From Bradymonadales bacterium (GTDB lineage: Bacteria > Myxococcota_A > Bradymonadia > JAFGEP01), in the NCBI GenBank assembly GCA_016931535.1, contig JAFGEP010000005.1, positions 62,001 through 126,000 of the forward strand: a stretch of DNA of 64,000 bases, read 5' to 3'. Positions 1-9,324 of this stretch are shown one piece after another. Positions within the stretch are counted from its first letter, which is position 1, and each line of letters starts with the position of its first letter. Below the pieces are notes generated by a model that made no database searches, was not told where the DNA came from, and saw only the letters and a program-made list of their open reading frames with translations. The translations under genes and the position numbers were made by a program.

Positions 1-1615
1 CGTACTGCCAGCGGCGCACGCTGTAGGACAGCGCCTCGTCCCCCCGGAACACCGCACAGGGCAGCGGTCTACCGGTCAACATCGGAAGTCCCTCGGGATC
101 ATCCACCAAGTGCCCCTCCACCCGGATGAACTCCTCCTGCTCGTCCACCGCGAAGGTGCGGATGTTCCCCTCGATATCGATCTCGTAGGCCTCCGCCTCC
201 AGGTTTGCCAGGTCGGGATGGCTCTCCGGCGTGAAGACGGTGCCCAGCAATCCCTCCTGGGTGAACTCGTAGACCAGGGCAGACTCCCCGCAGTCGGGAT
301 AGGGGTGGCGCTCGAAGACCGCCGTGAGCGCCCCGTTCAGCTCCAGGGCGATGGCCTGGGCATCCGCCCCGCCGCCGGCGGGGTCTCCCCACACGATGAG
401 GGCGTTGGCTCCGATGGAGTTGGGGCGGTTCAGGCCGTCGTCGATCGTGTTGGAGAAGAACCGCTGGGCCTCGTCGAGGTTGGCCGCCGTCTCCATCCCC
501 TCCCGCATCTTGATCAGGCCGGACGCCGAGTTGATCCGCTCGATGACGTTGGAGGAGCCGACCATGCCCACCGCGATCCCGTGCTCCGACAGGCCGGCCA
601 TCGGGATGCCGGTGTATCCCATCACCGCGTAGGCGTAGGCGTCATCGGGAACATACACGGTGATCAGGGCGTAGTCCGCCACCCCCATGTCGCTGGTCCA
701 GTCCAGCACCCGGGAGGCGAGCATGTGGCCGTCCACAGTCCGGTTGCCCCAGGCCGCGAAGTAGGAGCAGGTGGCCATGACGGCCCGTTCTCGCTCCTGC
801 TGCTCCAGCCATCCCTCCGGCGGCGCTCCCTGGGCGCTCTTCTGGCTGGCCTGGTAGTACTCGAAGAACTCCGGCGAACCCCCGTTCCGCATGAACTCGA
901 TCAGGGCCGGAATGCCGCGTCCGAAGGAGTTGGTCTGGGAGACCTCCAGGATGGTCAGCATCCGCCTGACGAGTTGGCCGATCCCCTCGTCCGCCATGCA
1001 GTGGCAGTCCACTCCCCGCTCTGCCGCACCCACGCTGATGGCATCGAACTCATCCTGGTAGCGCTGGGGAATGTAGGGCTCGAAATGGCTATAGGCGATG
1101 TCCAGCGCCATTCCCATGGCGACGTCCACCTGCTCGGCCGTCTCGAACTCCTCCAGCTGTTGGGCCGAGGACTCCATGAAGGCCCACCACATGTCCACGA
1201 TGTGCTGGCCCAACAGGCAGCCGTATTGCCGCCCCATCTCGACGTGATCCCCCTGGAGCCGGGCGATCAGGATCCGACCCGTCTCGGCCTGGTAGCTGGC
1301 CAACAGCCCGTTGCCGCAGGTGTCGATCACCTCCCCCACCGTCCACAGGTCGGGCCGGATCGTGATCTCGGGGGATAGATCCTCCACCAGGTCGATCGTC
1401 TCCTCCTCCGCATCTTCCACGGGCTCCTCCTCGGCCAGGTCGGCCTCGGGCGCCAGGTCCGCTGCATCCCCCTCGACCTCAGGCACCAGGTCTGACGGGC
1501 TGTCCTCGGGGGCGACATCGACCAGGTCGGCTGTTCCCTCTGTGTCGTCATCGGAGCAATGCAGGCTTGCCGGCCAGACCAGCCCCACCATCAGCAACAG
1601 GCTCAGCTTCCTCAT
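1..1615 (-). CDS. C45-type (acyltransferase-like) Ntn-hydrolase, exported or lipoprotein, C-terminus cut by window edge
   Basis: The start at 1615 opens a signal peptide (MRKLSLLLMVGLVWPASLHC). The Cys is followed by an acidic Asp/Glu/Pro-rich linker of about 60 residues; the residue before it is His, so a true lipobox is uncertain. The body resembles peptidase C45 / acyl-CoA:6-aminopenicillanate acyltransferase-like Ntn hydrolases. It has the GxxxEMGRQYGCLLG segment near residue 135, and Cys283 begins CSYFAAWGNRTVDG followed by an (S)RVLDW stretch, the typical nucleophile-Cys region of this fold. In the family the precursor self-cleaves before that Cys, and known members hydrolyse or transfer amide-linked acyl groups; the substrate here is unknown. 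538 codons are visible and the stop lies beyond base 1. It is divergent from the Cys-rich lipoprotein at 1892, which has a similar acidic linker. Confidence 0.75.
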   Translation of the reverse strand, partial: MRKLSLLLMVGLVWPASLHCSDDDTEGTADLVDVAPEDSPSDLVPEVEGDAADLAPEADLAEEEPVEDAEEETIDLVEDLSPEITIRPDLWTVGEVIDTCGNGLLASYQAETGRILIARLQGDHVEMGRQYGCLLGQHIVDMWWAFMESSAQQLEEFETAEQVDVAMGMALDIAYSHFEPYIPQRYQDEFDAISVGAAERGVDCHCMADEGIGQLVRRMLTILEVSQTNSFGRGIPALIEFMRNGGSPEFFEYYQASQKSAQGAPPEGWLEQQERERAVMATCSYFAAWGNRTVDGHMLASRVLDWTSDMGVADYALITVYVPDDAYAYAVMGYTGIPMAGLSEHGIAVGMVGSSNVIERINSASGLIKMREGMETAANLDEAQRFFSNTIDDGLNRPNSIGANALIVWGDPAGGGADAQAIALELNGALTAVFERHPYPDCGESALVYEFTQEGLLGTVFTPESHPDLANLEAEAYEIDIEGNIRTFAVDEQEEFIRVEGHLVDDPEGLPMLTGRPLPCAVFRGDEALSYSVRRWQY

Positions 1616-1891
1616 CGGTCTTTTCCCCCGGTTGGTGTGCGGTTCGCACAACGAGTCCTTCAGCAGGATATCGACAACCGGAGGTGGGCTCAAGACGAGG
1701 GCGGGGCAAACTTTGCCCTTGCCTATTTACCTTCCCGAACCACATTCCAGAACGTAGGGACGCTGCAACCGATCTGGAGGCACAAACGAGGACTTGGACA
1801 CTCTTGATGCAAGGCGGCTCGCCCTGTTGTCTGCCCCCTGCAAACCAGGTAGGCTGGTGCCCGTGGCCCGACGCAGCTTCGACGCACCCAC

Positions 1892-3118
1892 ATGAGACAC
1901 CGCCTTCCAGCAACCCGATCTTCGCCGCTGTTTCTCCTCTTCTCTTTGGGGATGGCGCTCGTTTTCGGCTGCACCGACGACTCCTCCGGTCAGTCTTCGC
2001 GCCACTGCGACCCGGGCAGCTCCATCCCCTGTACCTGCCAGGACGGCCAGCGGGGGAGGATGTGGTGTTTGGCGGACGGCTCCGGTTATGGAGCCTGCAC
2101 CTGCCTCCCATCGGATCAGGGGCCGGATCTGCCGGGCGACCCGGGGACGGACCCGTCGAGCGATCCGGAACAGGGTGAGCAGGATACTGGCGGATGTCCT
2201 TGCCTGGAGGATGCCGACAATGATCCCGTCGGGCCAGATACCGAGCCGGAAGATCCTCTGCTGACCGATCCTGGCGAGGACCAGGCGGATCAGGGGGTCC
2301 AACCGGACCAGTCCGACCAGCCGGACAGCGTCGAGCCGACCAAGGCGCTGGGCGAGGACTGCACCCGGGCGGGGGAGTGCTTGACCGACATCTGCATCTC
2401 CCTGACCGTGGCCGGGGTACCCCAGGCGGTCTGCGTCACCCCCTGCTGCCACGAAGAGGAGTGTCCCTATGGCTTCGGCTGCCTCCAGCTTGGGGCGGGT
2501 CGCTACTGCCTGCCCTCCCGGATCTTTCCGGCCGGGTACAGCTTCACCGCTCTGACCGGTACGAGCTGCGGCGCAGGCGGCAACCACTGCAAGAGCGGCA
2601 TCTGCGACACCACCAATGATCTTTGCCGCGGCACCTGCTGCACCGACGGAGATTGCTGGGCAGCTCCCTGCCACTGGTCGATGACGGGCTCGGTGTTGCG
2701 GACCTTCTGCGATCCGGCGGCCTTGCTGTCGGGCGAGGGGCGAACCGGCGATCTCTGCTACTCGGAGTACGATTGCTGGGCCGGGGTGTGCGTGCCCAAT
2801 GTCCAGACCGGGTATTACCAGTGCGCCGATCTTTGTTGCTCCCCCGGCCAGTGCCCCTCCGGCACCACCTGTGGCCCTGTCGCGGGCCCCACCTACGATT
2901 CGGTAGTGCGGGCCTGTATCCCGATTCCGGTCGGGGACTCCCCCGACGGCGTCACCTGCAGCTCGGACGCCCAGTGCGCCAGCGGGCTATGCATCGAGGA
3001 GCGCTGCCGCAGCGTCTGCTGCCTGGACAACAACTGCCTTTCGCCTCTACGGTGCTTGCCCCGGACCTCACCCGAAGGGGTGCTGGTACCGGTCTGCGTC
3101 GACCCGGAGGAGGAGTGA
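1892..3118 (+). CDS. Cys-rich lipoprotein with acidic linker
   Basis: 408 residues. An N-terminal signal peptide ends in the lipobox ALVFGC, so a membrane-anchored surface lipoprotein is likely. Residues about 70-150 form a low-complexity Asp/Pro/Gln/Gly linker. After it come repeated Cys modules of the kind C-x(4)-D/E-C-x(4)-G-x-C with paired CC residues (residues about 155-400), probably disulphide-rich. I do not recognise a catalytic domain. Such proteins are common in Myxococcota and related predatory or free-living deltaproteobacteria, where function is mostly unknown. The stop is 2 bases before the next ATG, so it is probably co-translated with the related gene at 3121. Confidence 0.8.
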   Translation: MRHRLPATRSSPLFLLFSLGMALVFGCTDDSSGQSSRHCDPGSSIPCTCQDGQRGRMWCLADGSGYGACTCLPSDQGPDLPGDPGTDPSSDPEQGEQDTGGCPCLEDADNDPVGPDTEPEDPLLTDPGEDQADQGVQPDQSDQPDSVEPTKALGEDCTRAGECLTDICISLTVAGVPQAVCVTPCCHEEECPYGFGCLQLGAGRYCLPSRIFPAGYSFTALTGTSCGAGGNHCKSGICDTTNDLCRGTCCTDGDCWAAPCHWSMTGSVLRTFCDPAALLSGEGRTGDLCYSEYDCWAGVCVPNVQTGYYQCADLCCSPGQCPSGTTCGPVAGPTYDSVVRACIPIPVGDSPDGVTCSSDAQCASGLCIEERCRSVCCLDNNCLSPLRCLPRTSPEGVLVPVCVDPEEE

Positions 3119-3120
3119 AG

Positions 3121-4314
3121 ATGGGGAGATCCGCAACGGACAACGCTGAACCGGACAGGGAGCACCTCCTGGCCGGTTGGCCCCTACACCCAGCCATCGC
3201 GGCGATCTCGTGCATCTGTGCGGTTCTTTCTGCCGGATGCAGCGACTCGGAGGGGCTTGCCACCTGCCGCACCGAGGGCGACTGCGCCCAGGGAGAGGTG
3301 TGCCAGGTCGGGGTCTGCATCCCACTCTGCCAGAGCCATGACGACTGCGTCTTCCCGCGCGTCTGCAAAGGGGGCTTCTGCGCCATGTCCACCCGGTGCG
3401 GCAGCCAGGACGACTGCGAGTATGGCGAGGCCTGTATCAGTGGGCGGTGCATCCCCCAGGTACCGGAGTGCAGCACCGCGGCTGAATGTCCACCCGGTCA
3501 TACCTGTGACCGGGGAGCGTGTGTGCTCCGTCCCGATCCGGATGACGCCGGCGAGGGTGAACAAGACCAAGGCACAGACCCGATCCAGTTGGACGAGTCG
3601 GAAACCGGCCCCGACCAACAGGACACCGGAACCGACATGGAGAGCGACCCGACCGCCGATCTGCCGGTTGACCCCGATCTGCAGAATGACCATTCGGATG
3701 CCGCCACCGACCCGACCAACGATTGCGAGGGCCGACGAGACGGACGGCTGGGAGACTCTTGTGAGGGAGCCTCCGACTGCTGCAACGGTCTTTGCCTGGG
3801 AGATCCCGGCACCGGCCAGGGGGTGTGCACCCAGCCCTGCACCACCTGGACCGACTGCAACCCGTCCGGCCTGGCGGTGTCCATGTACTGCTACGAGCTG
3901 ACCGACAACAGCCGATACTGCGCCCTGAGCGATTTTGCGGAGCCGTGCGACTCACCCGACACCTGCACCGGCGAGGTCTGCCTCCATGGCTACGGCACCA
4001 GCGGCTGCTCCTGGTTTTGCGAGCTCACCGCCCAGTGCCCACCGGGCACCGCCTGTGGCCTGGTGTCGTTCTGGGACGAAGAGAACCAGGTCATCGTCGA
4101 GATCAACACCTGCGCGCCGGTTGGAAACCTGTGCACCCTCTATTCCGGCGAGGGCCTCAACGATTGCCTGAGCGGCATCTGCCTGACCGAGGAGAGCGCC
4201 AGCACCGGCTTCTGCTCCACATTCTGCAACAGCTACGACGATCCCCAACCCTGCCCCTCCGGCTATCGCTGCGAGATCGTGGAGGAGGGTTATCCGCCTC
4301 TGTGCATCCCGTAA
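3121..4314 (+). CDS. Cys-rich lipoprotein, paralogue-like partner of the upstream gene
   Basis: 397 residues. An unusually long N-region precedes a hydrophobic stretch ending in the lipobox VLSAGC at about residue 40. Immediately after it are three or four tandem modules of about 25-30 residues with the pattern C-x-x-x-x-D-C-x-x-G-x-x-C-x-x-G-x-C (residues 45-135). A Gln/Asp/Thr-rich acidic linker (about 140-200) and a second Cys-rich half follow. The plan mirrors the preceding lipoprotein with linker and modules swapped. The start at 3121 is 2 bases after the previous stop. No enzyme motif is seen; a structural, adhesive or binding role at the cell surface is a guess. Confidence 0.78.
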   Translation: MGRSATDNAEPDREHLLAGWPLHPAIAAISCICAVLSAGCSDSEGLATCRTEGDCAQGEVCQVGVCIPLCQSHDDCVFPRVCKGGFCAMSTRCGSQDDCEYGEACISGRCIPQVPECSTAAECPPGHTCDRGACVLRPDPDDAGEGEQDQGTDPIQLDESETGPDQQDTGTDMESDPTADLPVDPDLQNDHSDAATDPTNDCEGRRDGRLGDSCEGASDCCNGLCLGDPGTGQGVCTQPCTTWTDCNPSGLAVSMYCYELTDNSRYCALSDFAEPCDSPDTCTGEVCLHGYGTSGCSWFCELTAQCPPGTACGLVSFWDEENQVIVEINTCAPVGNLCTLYSGEGLNDCLSGICLTEESASTGFCSTFCNSYDDPQPCPSGYRCEIVEEGYPPLCIP

Positions 4315-4585
4315 AATAGGAGAAACTCCCCCCTCGACCTCTTGGCAACGATGCGTTCGCCAGATATCCAAGCTTGTGGCGCCCATATGCCGCTCGACGC
4401 ACACAACCTCTTGTGCAATTTTACACCTCTAGACGCGAGGAAGGGCAATTGCGCCAGCCTCTCGGAAAGATAAAAAAATCGAGTCGCCCCCAGAAAGTTA
4501 GGTGGTTTTCGGCTGGCGATCTCGATTTTCTACACTAGATTATCCATGTTGTTGGCATGCAACGGCTTGTGGGAGAGTCAGTCCA

Positions 4586-6469
4586 ATGGGGTACAAGTTT
4601 TCACAATCACCAGCCGCAGGAATTCAGGCCCAATTCACCTCACCTTCAACGAGCGGATCGGTGGAAAACCTGCAGCTCAGGCAGGATCTGGCCGGCATGG
4701 ATTACCCCTCCCAGCTCGAACACCTCCAGCCGCCCGCTCCGATTCCGGCGATAGTCCAGGCCGACGGCGGCAACCTGGATGAAACGTCCGTCAACCAGGC
4801 AGCCCAGCAGGGCGTCAGTGGAGCGCCTCAGGAACAGCCGATCGTCGGGGTGATGGAGTTCACCAGTATCGCGCTGCCCGAAGGGATGAGCGTACCCCGC
4901 GGTTGGGACCAGCCGATCGAGATCAGAAACTGGTCTGGGTTCTTTTTTTGCTACGAGACGCTTGTCAACCTCATGGCCATGAACAGCGAGGGAGACTATT
5001 TCGGGCGCTACCTCATCGGCGCGAATATTCCTCCGGCAGAGAGATGGCTCGAGATGATGGCACTGCTCGAGGCGGATAAATCCAGAGCCTTCGAGTACCA
5101 TAGCCAGGGATCCCCCGCTGAGACTATTGGCGCACTGGGTTTGGAAGGTGAAGGCTGGGTAACAGCTGATCAACAAGATGAGCTCGAAAGTGAATACCGC
5201 CTACTCCGCGAAACGACCCAGAACTTGGAGGCCCTGTGCCAGGAGGCGTACCAGGCGATCATGTGCGTCTTGGAAGAACCCACGGAGATAACTCCCGTCG
5301 AAAGGCACAGTTACTACTGGAAATTTCAGGACTTCCAGGTAGGTAGCTCGGAGCTCAGGCCAGAGCACCAAGCTGGATTGGATGATCTGGCCGTGGAGTT
5401 GTGTATCGGCCACAATGTGCCCGATCAGTTTCGCAGTCAATTCTTGGCGAGTCGGGTGCGCTGGATCACCGGGGGAGCCTCTCCCGAGTGGTCCTCCCCG
5501 AGGGGTCGCGAAGAGGGCAACGAGAACCTGGCCCGTGCGAGAGCCGAGTCGGTCGCCAGATACCTGTCCCCAGACAATCCCCAGTCTCTCCTGCAAGGCA
5601 GCTTCAACGAGATAGAACCGCAAGGTTCTGCCGAGTCGGAATGGCCCAGGTATCGTCAGGCCAGCGTGTATCTACAGCAGGAAGAGCTGCCCCCGGAAAA
5701 CGAAGAGACAGAAGAAGGGCAGCCGGAAAGCGAGTCCGAAGAATCGGGCATCACGTCGATCATGCCCGGCGTACCAGGGCTGGCGCCGGAGGCGCCTGGT
5801 AGAAGCCCCGATTACCAGTCCCTCGCGATATCCGCCGTCATAGCAATAGCCTCCGAGCTTACCGACCTTATCGGCCCAGTGGACTTGGTTCTGAACTACC
5901 TGGACATGTTAAGAGGTTGGGCCGGCATCGCGTCCTGGCAAGCCACGGCAAATGCAAACGGTCGGGTATGGGGATTTGGGTACTTGCTCTACGAGCAGCC
6001 TCTTCCCGATTTTTCTACCATCACCGACTTCAAACCGGAGAGAACCGCTCGTCTGGACGAGCAGTGGAATGCCGGCAAACAGTGGGCGCAAGGAGAGTTC
6101 CTTTCCCTGTGCCTGGAGGATTTGACTGACATCCAGATGCGGGCTTGGCATACAGCCATTCTCAACCAGCACCCCAACTACGAATACCAGCCACAAGATT
6201 TCGAGGCTTTCAAGGAGTATTTGGATAGAGAAGTGCTACACGGCTTGTCCCTGGGAAACTACCTGCGCAAATGGTTCCAGGAAGCAGCGAGCAGAGATGA
6301 TCGCAACTTTCTGCTCCAGAGCATGTACAACGAGATCGCCGCAAATAACCCCCACGTGGCTGAACAGACCATTCATTGGCCCAGGCCGCATATCGGTGGT
6401 CAAGACCGGCGTCCGGTCAGCGACGATGTCCTGAACTGGGAAAACATGGAGTTCCCTGAGGGAGATTAG
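4586..6469 (+). CDS. Hypothetical protein with OmpA-like segment, no signal peptide
   Basis: 627 residues from the ATG at 4586, chosen because GGGAGAG sits about 9 bases upstream; the frame is open from 4502. There is no signal peptide or clear membrane segment. The N-terminus is Gln/Pro/Ser-rich. Residues around 250-375 contain a stretch like the OmpA C-terminal fold: an FQVGSSELRPEHQAGLDDLA region, then NENLARARAESVARYL, the usual N-x-x-L-A-x-x-R-A-x-x-V-x-x-x-L signature. An acidic linker (about 380-405) leads to a helical C-terminal half of unknown kind. Base composition is visibly less GC-rich than either flank, as is the 270-base gap before it, suggesting acquired DNA. Cargo of a contractile injection system is a speculative reading of the linker and OmpA-like layout. 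Confidence 0.6.
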   Translation: MGYKFSQSPAAGIQAQFTSPSTSGSVENLQLRQDLAGMDYPSQLEHLQPPAPIPAIVQADGGNLDETSVNQAAQQGVSGAPQEQPIVGVMEFTSIALPEGMSVPRGWDQPIEIRNWSGFFFCYETLVNLMAMNSEGDYFGRYLIGANIPPAERWLEMMALLEADKSRAFEYHSQGSPAETIGALGLEGEGWVTADQQDELESEYRLLRETTQNLEALCQEAYQAIMCVLEEPTEITPVERHSYYWKFQDFQVGSSELRPEHQAGLDDLAVELCIGHNVPDQFRSQFLASRVRWITGGASPEWSSPRGREEGNENLARARAESVARYLSPDNPQSLLQGSFNEIEPQGSAESEWPRYRQASVYLQQEELPPENEETEEGQPESESEESGITSIMPGVPGLAPEAPGRSPDYQSLAISAVIAIASELTDLIGPVDLVLNYLDMLRGWAGIASWQATANANGRVWGFGYLLYEQPLPDFSTITDFKPERTARLDEQWNAGKQWAQGEFLSLCLEDLTDIQMRAWHTAILNQHPNYEYQPQDFEAFKEYLDREVLHGLSLGNYLRKWFQEAASRDDRNFLLQSMYNEIAANNPHVAEQTIHWPRPHIGGQDRRPVSDDVLNWENMEFPEGD

Positions 6470-6491
6470 ACAGCCCCTGTCCTGGTTTCGC

Positions 6492-6526
6492 GCCGCTGGA
6501 CAGCAGTGTGGTCCAGTGGAAGCGGC
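6492..6526. terminator. Hairpin between convergent genes, possible terminator
   Basis: GCCGCT at 6492-6497 pairs with AGCGGC at 6521-6526, and the inner GGAC pairs with GTCC. It lies between the convergent genes ending at 6469 and 6632. No T-run follows on either strand, so intrinsic termination is uncertain. Confidence 0.3.
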
Positions 6527-6631
6527 AGCACTACCAGACGTCTAGATAAGGCCATTTCATCTGGCACCGGCTAGATTGTAGCTCCCGCACCGCCGAGCCG
6601 ACCCAGAACTCGAAATCCAAGAGCAGCCCCC

Positions 6632-7489
6632 CTACCACCAGGGCACCCAGAACCTTCCCGACCGACCCTCCCCCCACAGCTCGATCCCACACACCTCCGG
6701 ACACCGCCCCAAAAACAGCGCCATGTCCACCAGGTTGGCCTCCTCGGTGGGGACCAGCCTGGCCCAGATCAGCCCATCGCCACCAGCATCGCTGTGCTCC
6801 TCCACCACTCCCCCCGACATCCGCAGCACCTCGTCCCGCTGCTCGACGGGAATGGAGGCGCGCATCGCCACCAGCAACCTCTCGCCTCTCCCCTCCGCCG
6901 GCTGGAGATAACCGCTGTAAAACACCGCCGTCTCGTGCAGCCTGGGAAGATCGATGAGCTGCTCCGGGTCGCTGCAGCGAAGACAGCCCCTGGTTTCCGG
7001 CCGAGGGGCGATCTCCAGCGACAGCACCCCGACGCCACTGGAGAACTCGGCGATGGAGAGGCGGTTGGTTGCCACCACCTCCAGCTGGGGGCTGACCAGC
7101 TCCAGATCGATCACTCCCGGTCCCGCGGCCTGGGAGGACACCAGGATCCCGATGCCTCCGATCGGTAGAAGCAGACTCTCGGACTCTTGTCCCTCCTCGC
7201 CCCAGAGCAGGCGCACCCGCACCGAACCGACCACGTCCAGCACCGCGGCCGGCGCGTTGTATCCGATCCGGGTCAACATGGTCAGGATGGTGCCTGGCGC
7301 AAGCGGCTCGGCCACCGTTGGCTCCGCCGCCAACGGTGTGCCGGATGAAGGGCTCTCCAAAGGCTGATCGGGCCGCGGTATCGCCTGCGGTGATTCGCGC
7401 GGCCGGCAGTCGGTAGAGAAAAACCACGCGTTGCAGGCGCACAACAGCAGCGCCAGCCCTACTCTTTTTTGCCGGACCTTCCTCGACAT
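6632..7489 (-). CDS. Exported protein of unknown function
   Basis: 285 residues. The start at 7489 (MSRKVRQKRVGLALLLC...) is supported by a GGAGAG-type ribosome site about 10 bases upstream and gives a typical Arg/Lys n-region plus hydrophobic core; a longer frame is open but lacks a site. Cys residues lie in and after the core, so lipidation is possible but no clean lipobox is seen. A Pro/Ser-rich spacer follows, then a predicted beta-rich body with a CLRC pair near residue 170. Not recognised. It is divergent from the FadL-type gene, with a repeat-bearing 314-base gap between them. Confidence 0.6.
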   Translation of the reverse strand: MSRKVRQKRVGLALLLCACNAWFFSTDCRPRESPQAIPRPDQPLESPSSGTPLAAEPTVAEPLAPGTILTMLTRIGYNAPAAVLDVVGSVRVRLLWGEEGQESESLLLPIGGIGILVSSQAAGPGVIDLELVSPQLEVVATNRLSIAEFSSGVGVLSLEIAPRPETRGCLRCSDPEQLIDLPRLHETAVFYSGYLQPAEGRGERLLVAMRASIPVEQRDEVLRMSGGVVEEHSDAGGDGLIWARLVPTEEANLVDMALFLGRCPEVCGIELWGEGRSGRFWVPWW

Positions 7490-7614
7490 CCGCTGCTCTC
7501 TCTCCACTCGGGACCGGGGCATCGACTGGAGCGCGGCCTGCTCAGGTCGCCTCCGTGATATTGCCCGCACCCCCTCGCCTGTGCCAGTACTCTGTGATGT
7601 ATTGGGATAGCCTG

Positions 7615-7719
7615 TCCAGAGAGTAAGATCGCCCCCTCCGCCCGCAACGCGGGCACCTCCCCCGGCCTCCGCCTCGGGGGAGGAGAGCTTGGCCAGAGGC
7701 TAGGATCGCCCCCTCCGCC
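7615..7719. repeat. 28-base direct repeat pair flanking a GC hairpin
   Basis: Two imperfect 28-base copies start at 7615 and 7692, 77 bases apart, with the last 16 bases (GATCGCCCCCTCCGCC) identical. Between them CTCCCCCG (7657-7664) pairs with CGGGGGAG (7675-7682). The block lies in the divergent gap upstream of the FadL-type gene. Function unknown. Confidence 0.55.
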
Positions 7720-7803
7720 AAGCCACTGGGATTGCCGTTCGGTGTTGTGTATCCTGCCGGCAAGCGGAAGGCGCTGGAACTCTGATCCAAGGGGAGGAAC
7801 GGG

Positions 7804-9324
7804 ATGCATGGGAAAGGGAGGCTGTTCTCGGCGGTATTGATAATGGCCTTGGCGGTCGGGCGCCTGGCCGCGGCGGGAGGGTTCGAGATCCCCGACAACA
7901 TCGCCAGGGCGATGGGACGTGGTGGCGCCTACGCCTCGTCCGTCATGGAGCCCAGCGCACTCTTCTACAATCCCGCGGCGCTGAGCCTCATCGACGGGTT
8001 CGCTGTCACGGGGAATCTGAACCTCTGGTTCTTCCACAACAGCTTCCAGAGAGCGCCCTTCACCACCGAGGTGCTGACCGGGATCGAGCGAACCTATCCA
8101 TTCGAGGAGGCGAAGAACCTCGACCCCTTGTTCCTGGCCCCGGCCTTCTTCGTGTCCTACGACTTCGGGCTGGAGGACTGGGGGTTCGGCCTGGGGGTGT
8201 ACGGGCCGAGCGCCATCGGGCACCAGCGCTACAACGCCCCCGACCTGGCGGTGCTGGCCGACATCGACAACCGGGACACCTCGCCGCGGGACTGGGGCCA
8301 CGCGTACATGATCGAGGAGTCCAACACCATGATGCTGTTCTTCAGCGGCGCTGCGGCCTACAACTTCGGCCCCCTCCAGCTCGGTCTCACCCTCCAGCTC
8401 GCCTGGATGAACGCCGAGTTCTGCAGCGCCAGCGATGGCGGGGGTACCTTCGACCCCATGGATCACTCCCGGGAGGAGCCCAGCCTGTACACGCGCTCCC
8501 AGGTCGAGGTCAGCGGTTTGACCCCCACCGGCATCATCGCCATCCGCTATCAGCCGATACTGCCCCTCACGCTTTCTCTGTCCTATCGGCCGCGATTCAC
8601 CTTCGAGGCCGACGGGACCTTCCAGACCACCTTGCCCTCCATGCTGGCCGACCGGGTCAGCTTCACCGGCAACGGGGCCACCCTGAAAATGACCGTGGCC
8701 GACGTGGTGCGCTTCGGCGCCCGCTGGGCCTTCCGGAGAGCCGGCCTGGAGCTCGCCGATGTCGAGCTGGACCTGGTCTACGAAAACTGGTCGGTGATGG
8801 ACACCTTCACGGTGGACATCGACAGCGCCATCACCATCGACCTGACCGGACAGGTCCGACAGATACCGACCCGGGTGATCCCCAGGAGGTTCAACGACAC
8901 CCTTTCGGTCCGGCTGGGAAGCGACGTCCGGGTGACCGACGCGTTGACCCTGCGGGCCGGCGGCTACTACGAGGGCGCCGCCAACAGCCATTTCTTCGAG
9001 CAGGGATCGAGCCGACCCGGCTTCACCAGCCTCGACTACGACCCCTTCAACCGGCTGGCCGTCACCCTCGGAGGGAGCTATCGGCTTGGTGATCTCTCCA
9101 TCAACCTGGCCTACATGCACGTCTTCTCCCCCACGGTCGAAGAAAAAAACGGACAGATCCCCATCTACTATCCCCAGTGGATCTGCAACGACCCCCAGAC
9201 CCAGGCCGACGTCGATGCCTGCAACGCGCGCACGACCAGCGCCGTGCACGCCGTCAACAACGGGACCTACAACGTCTCCTACGACCTCGTCAGCCTGGGG
9301 CTGACCTACCACTGGACTCCGTAA
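7804..9324 (+). CDS. FadL/OmpP1/TodX-family outer-membrane transporter
   Basis: 506 residues with a signal peptide (residues 1-24). The mature N-terminus reads GGFEIPDNIARAMGRGGAY followed by an EPSALFYNPAAL motif, the hallmark of the FadL/OmpP1 family (G-A-x-x-A, then FYNPA). The rest is alternating beta-strand sequence expected of a 14-strand barrel; it ends in a hydrophobic/aromatic strand (LGLTYHWTP). Family members move long-chain fatty acids or other hydrophobic compounds across the outer membrane through an N-terminal plug. The length is at the upper normal range. A purine-rich GGGGAGG site precedes the ATG. No fatty-acid genes lie next to it, so the substrate is open. Confidence 0.88.
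   Translation: MHGKGRLFSAVLIMALAVGRLAAAGGFEIPDNIARAMGRGGAYASSVMEPSALFYNPAALSLIDGFAVTGNLNLWFFHNSFQRAPFTTEVLTGIERTYPFEEAKNLDPLFLAPAFFVSYDFGLEDWGFGLGVYGPSAIGHQRYNAPDLAVLADIDNRDTSPRDWGHAYMIEESNTMMLFFSGAAAYNFGPLQLGLTLQLAWMNAEFCSASDGGGTFDPMDHSREEPSLYTRSQVEVSGLTPTGIIAIRYQPILPLTLSLSYRPRFTFEADGTFQTTLPSMLADRVSFTGNGATLKMTVADVVRFGARWAFRRAGLELADVELDLVYENWSVMDTFTVDIDSAITIDLTGQVRQIPTRVIPRRFNDTLSVRLGSDVRVTDALTLRAGGYYEGAANSHFFEQGSSRPGFTSLDYDPFNRLAVTLGGSYRLGDLSINLAYMHVFSPTVEEKNGQIPIYYPQWICNDPQTQADVDACNARTTSAVHAVNNGTYNVSYDLVSLGLTYHWTP

Noticed and set aside
110..1378. Long plus-strand open frame of 422 codons
   Set aside because: It is the antisense of the C45-type gene, with Gly/Arg/His-rich sequence and no domain; the minus frame has the signal peptide and motifs.
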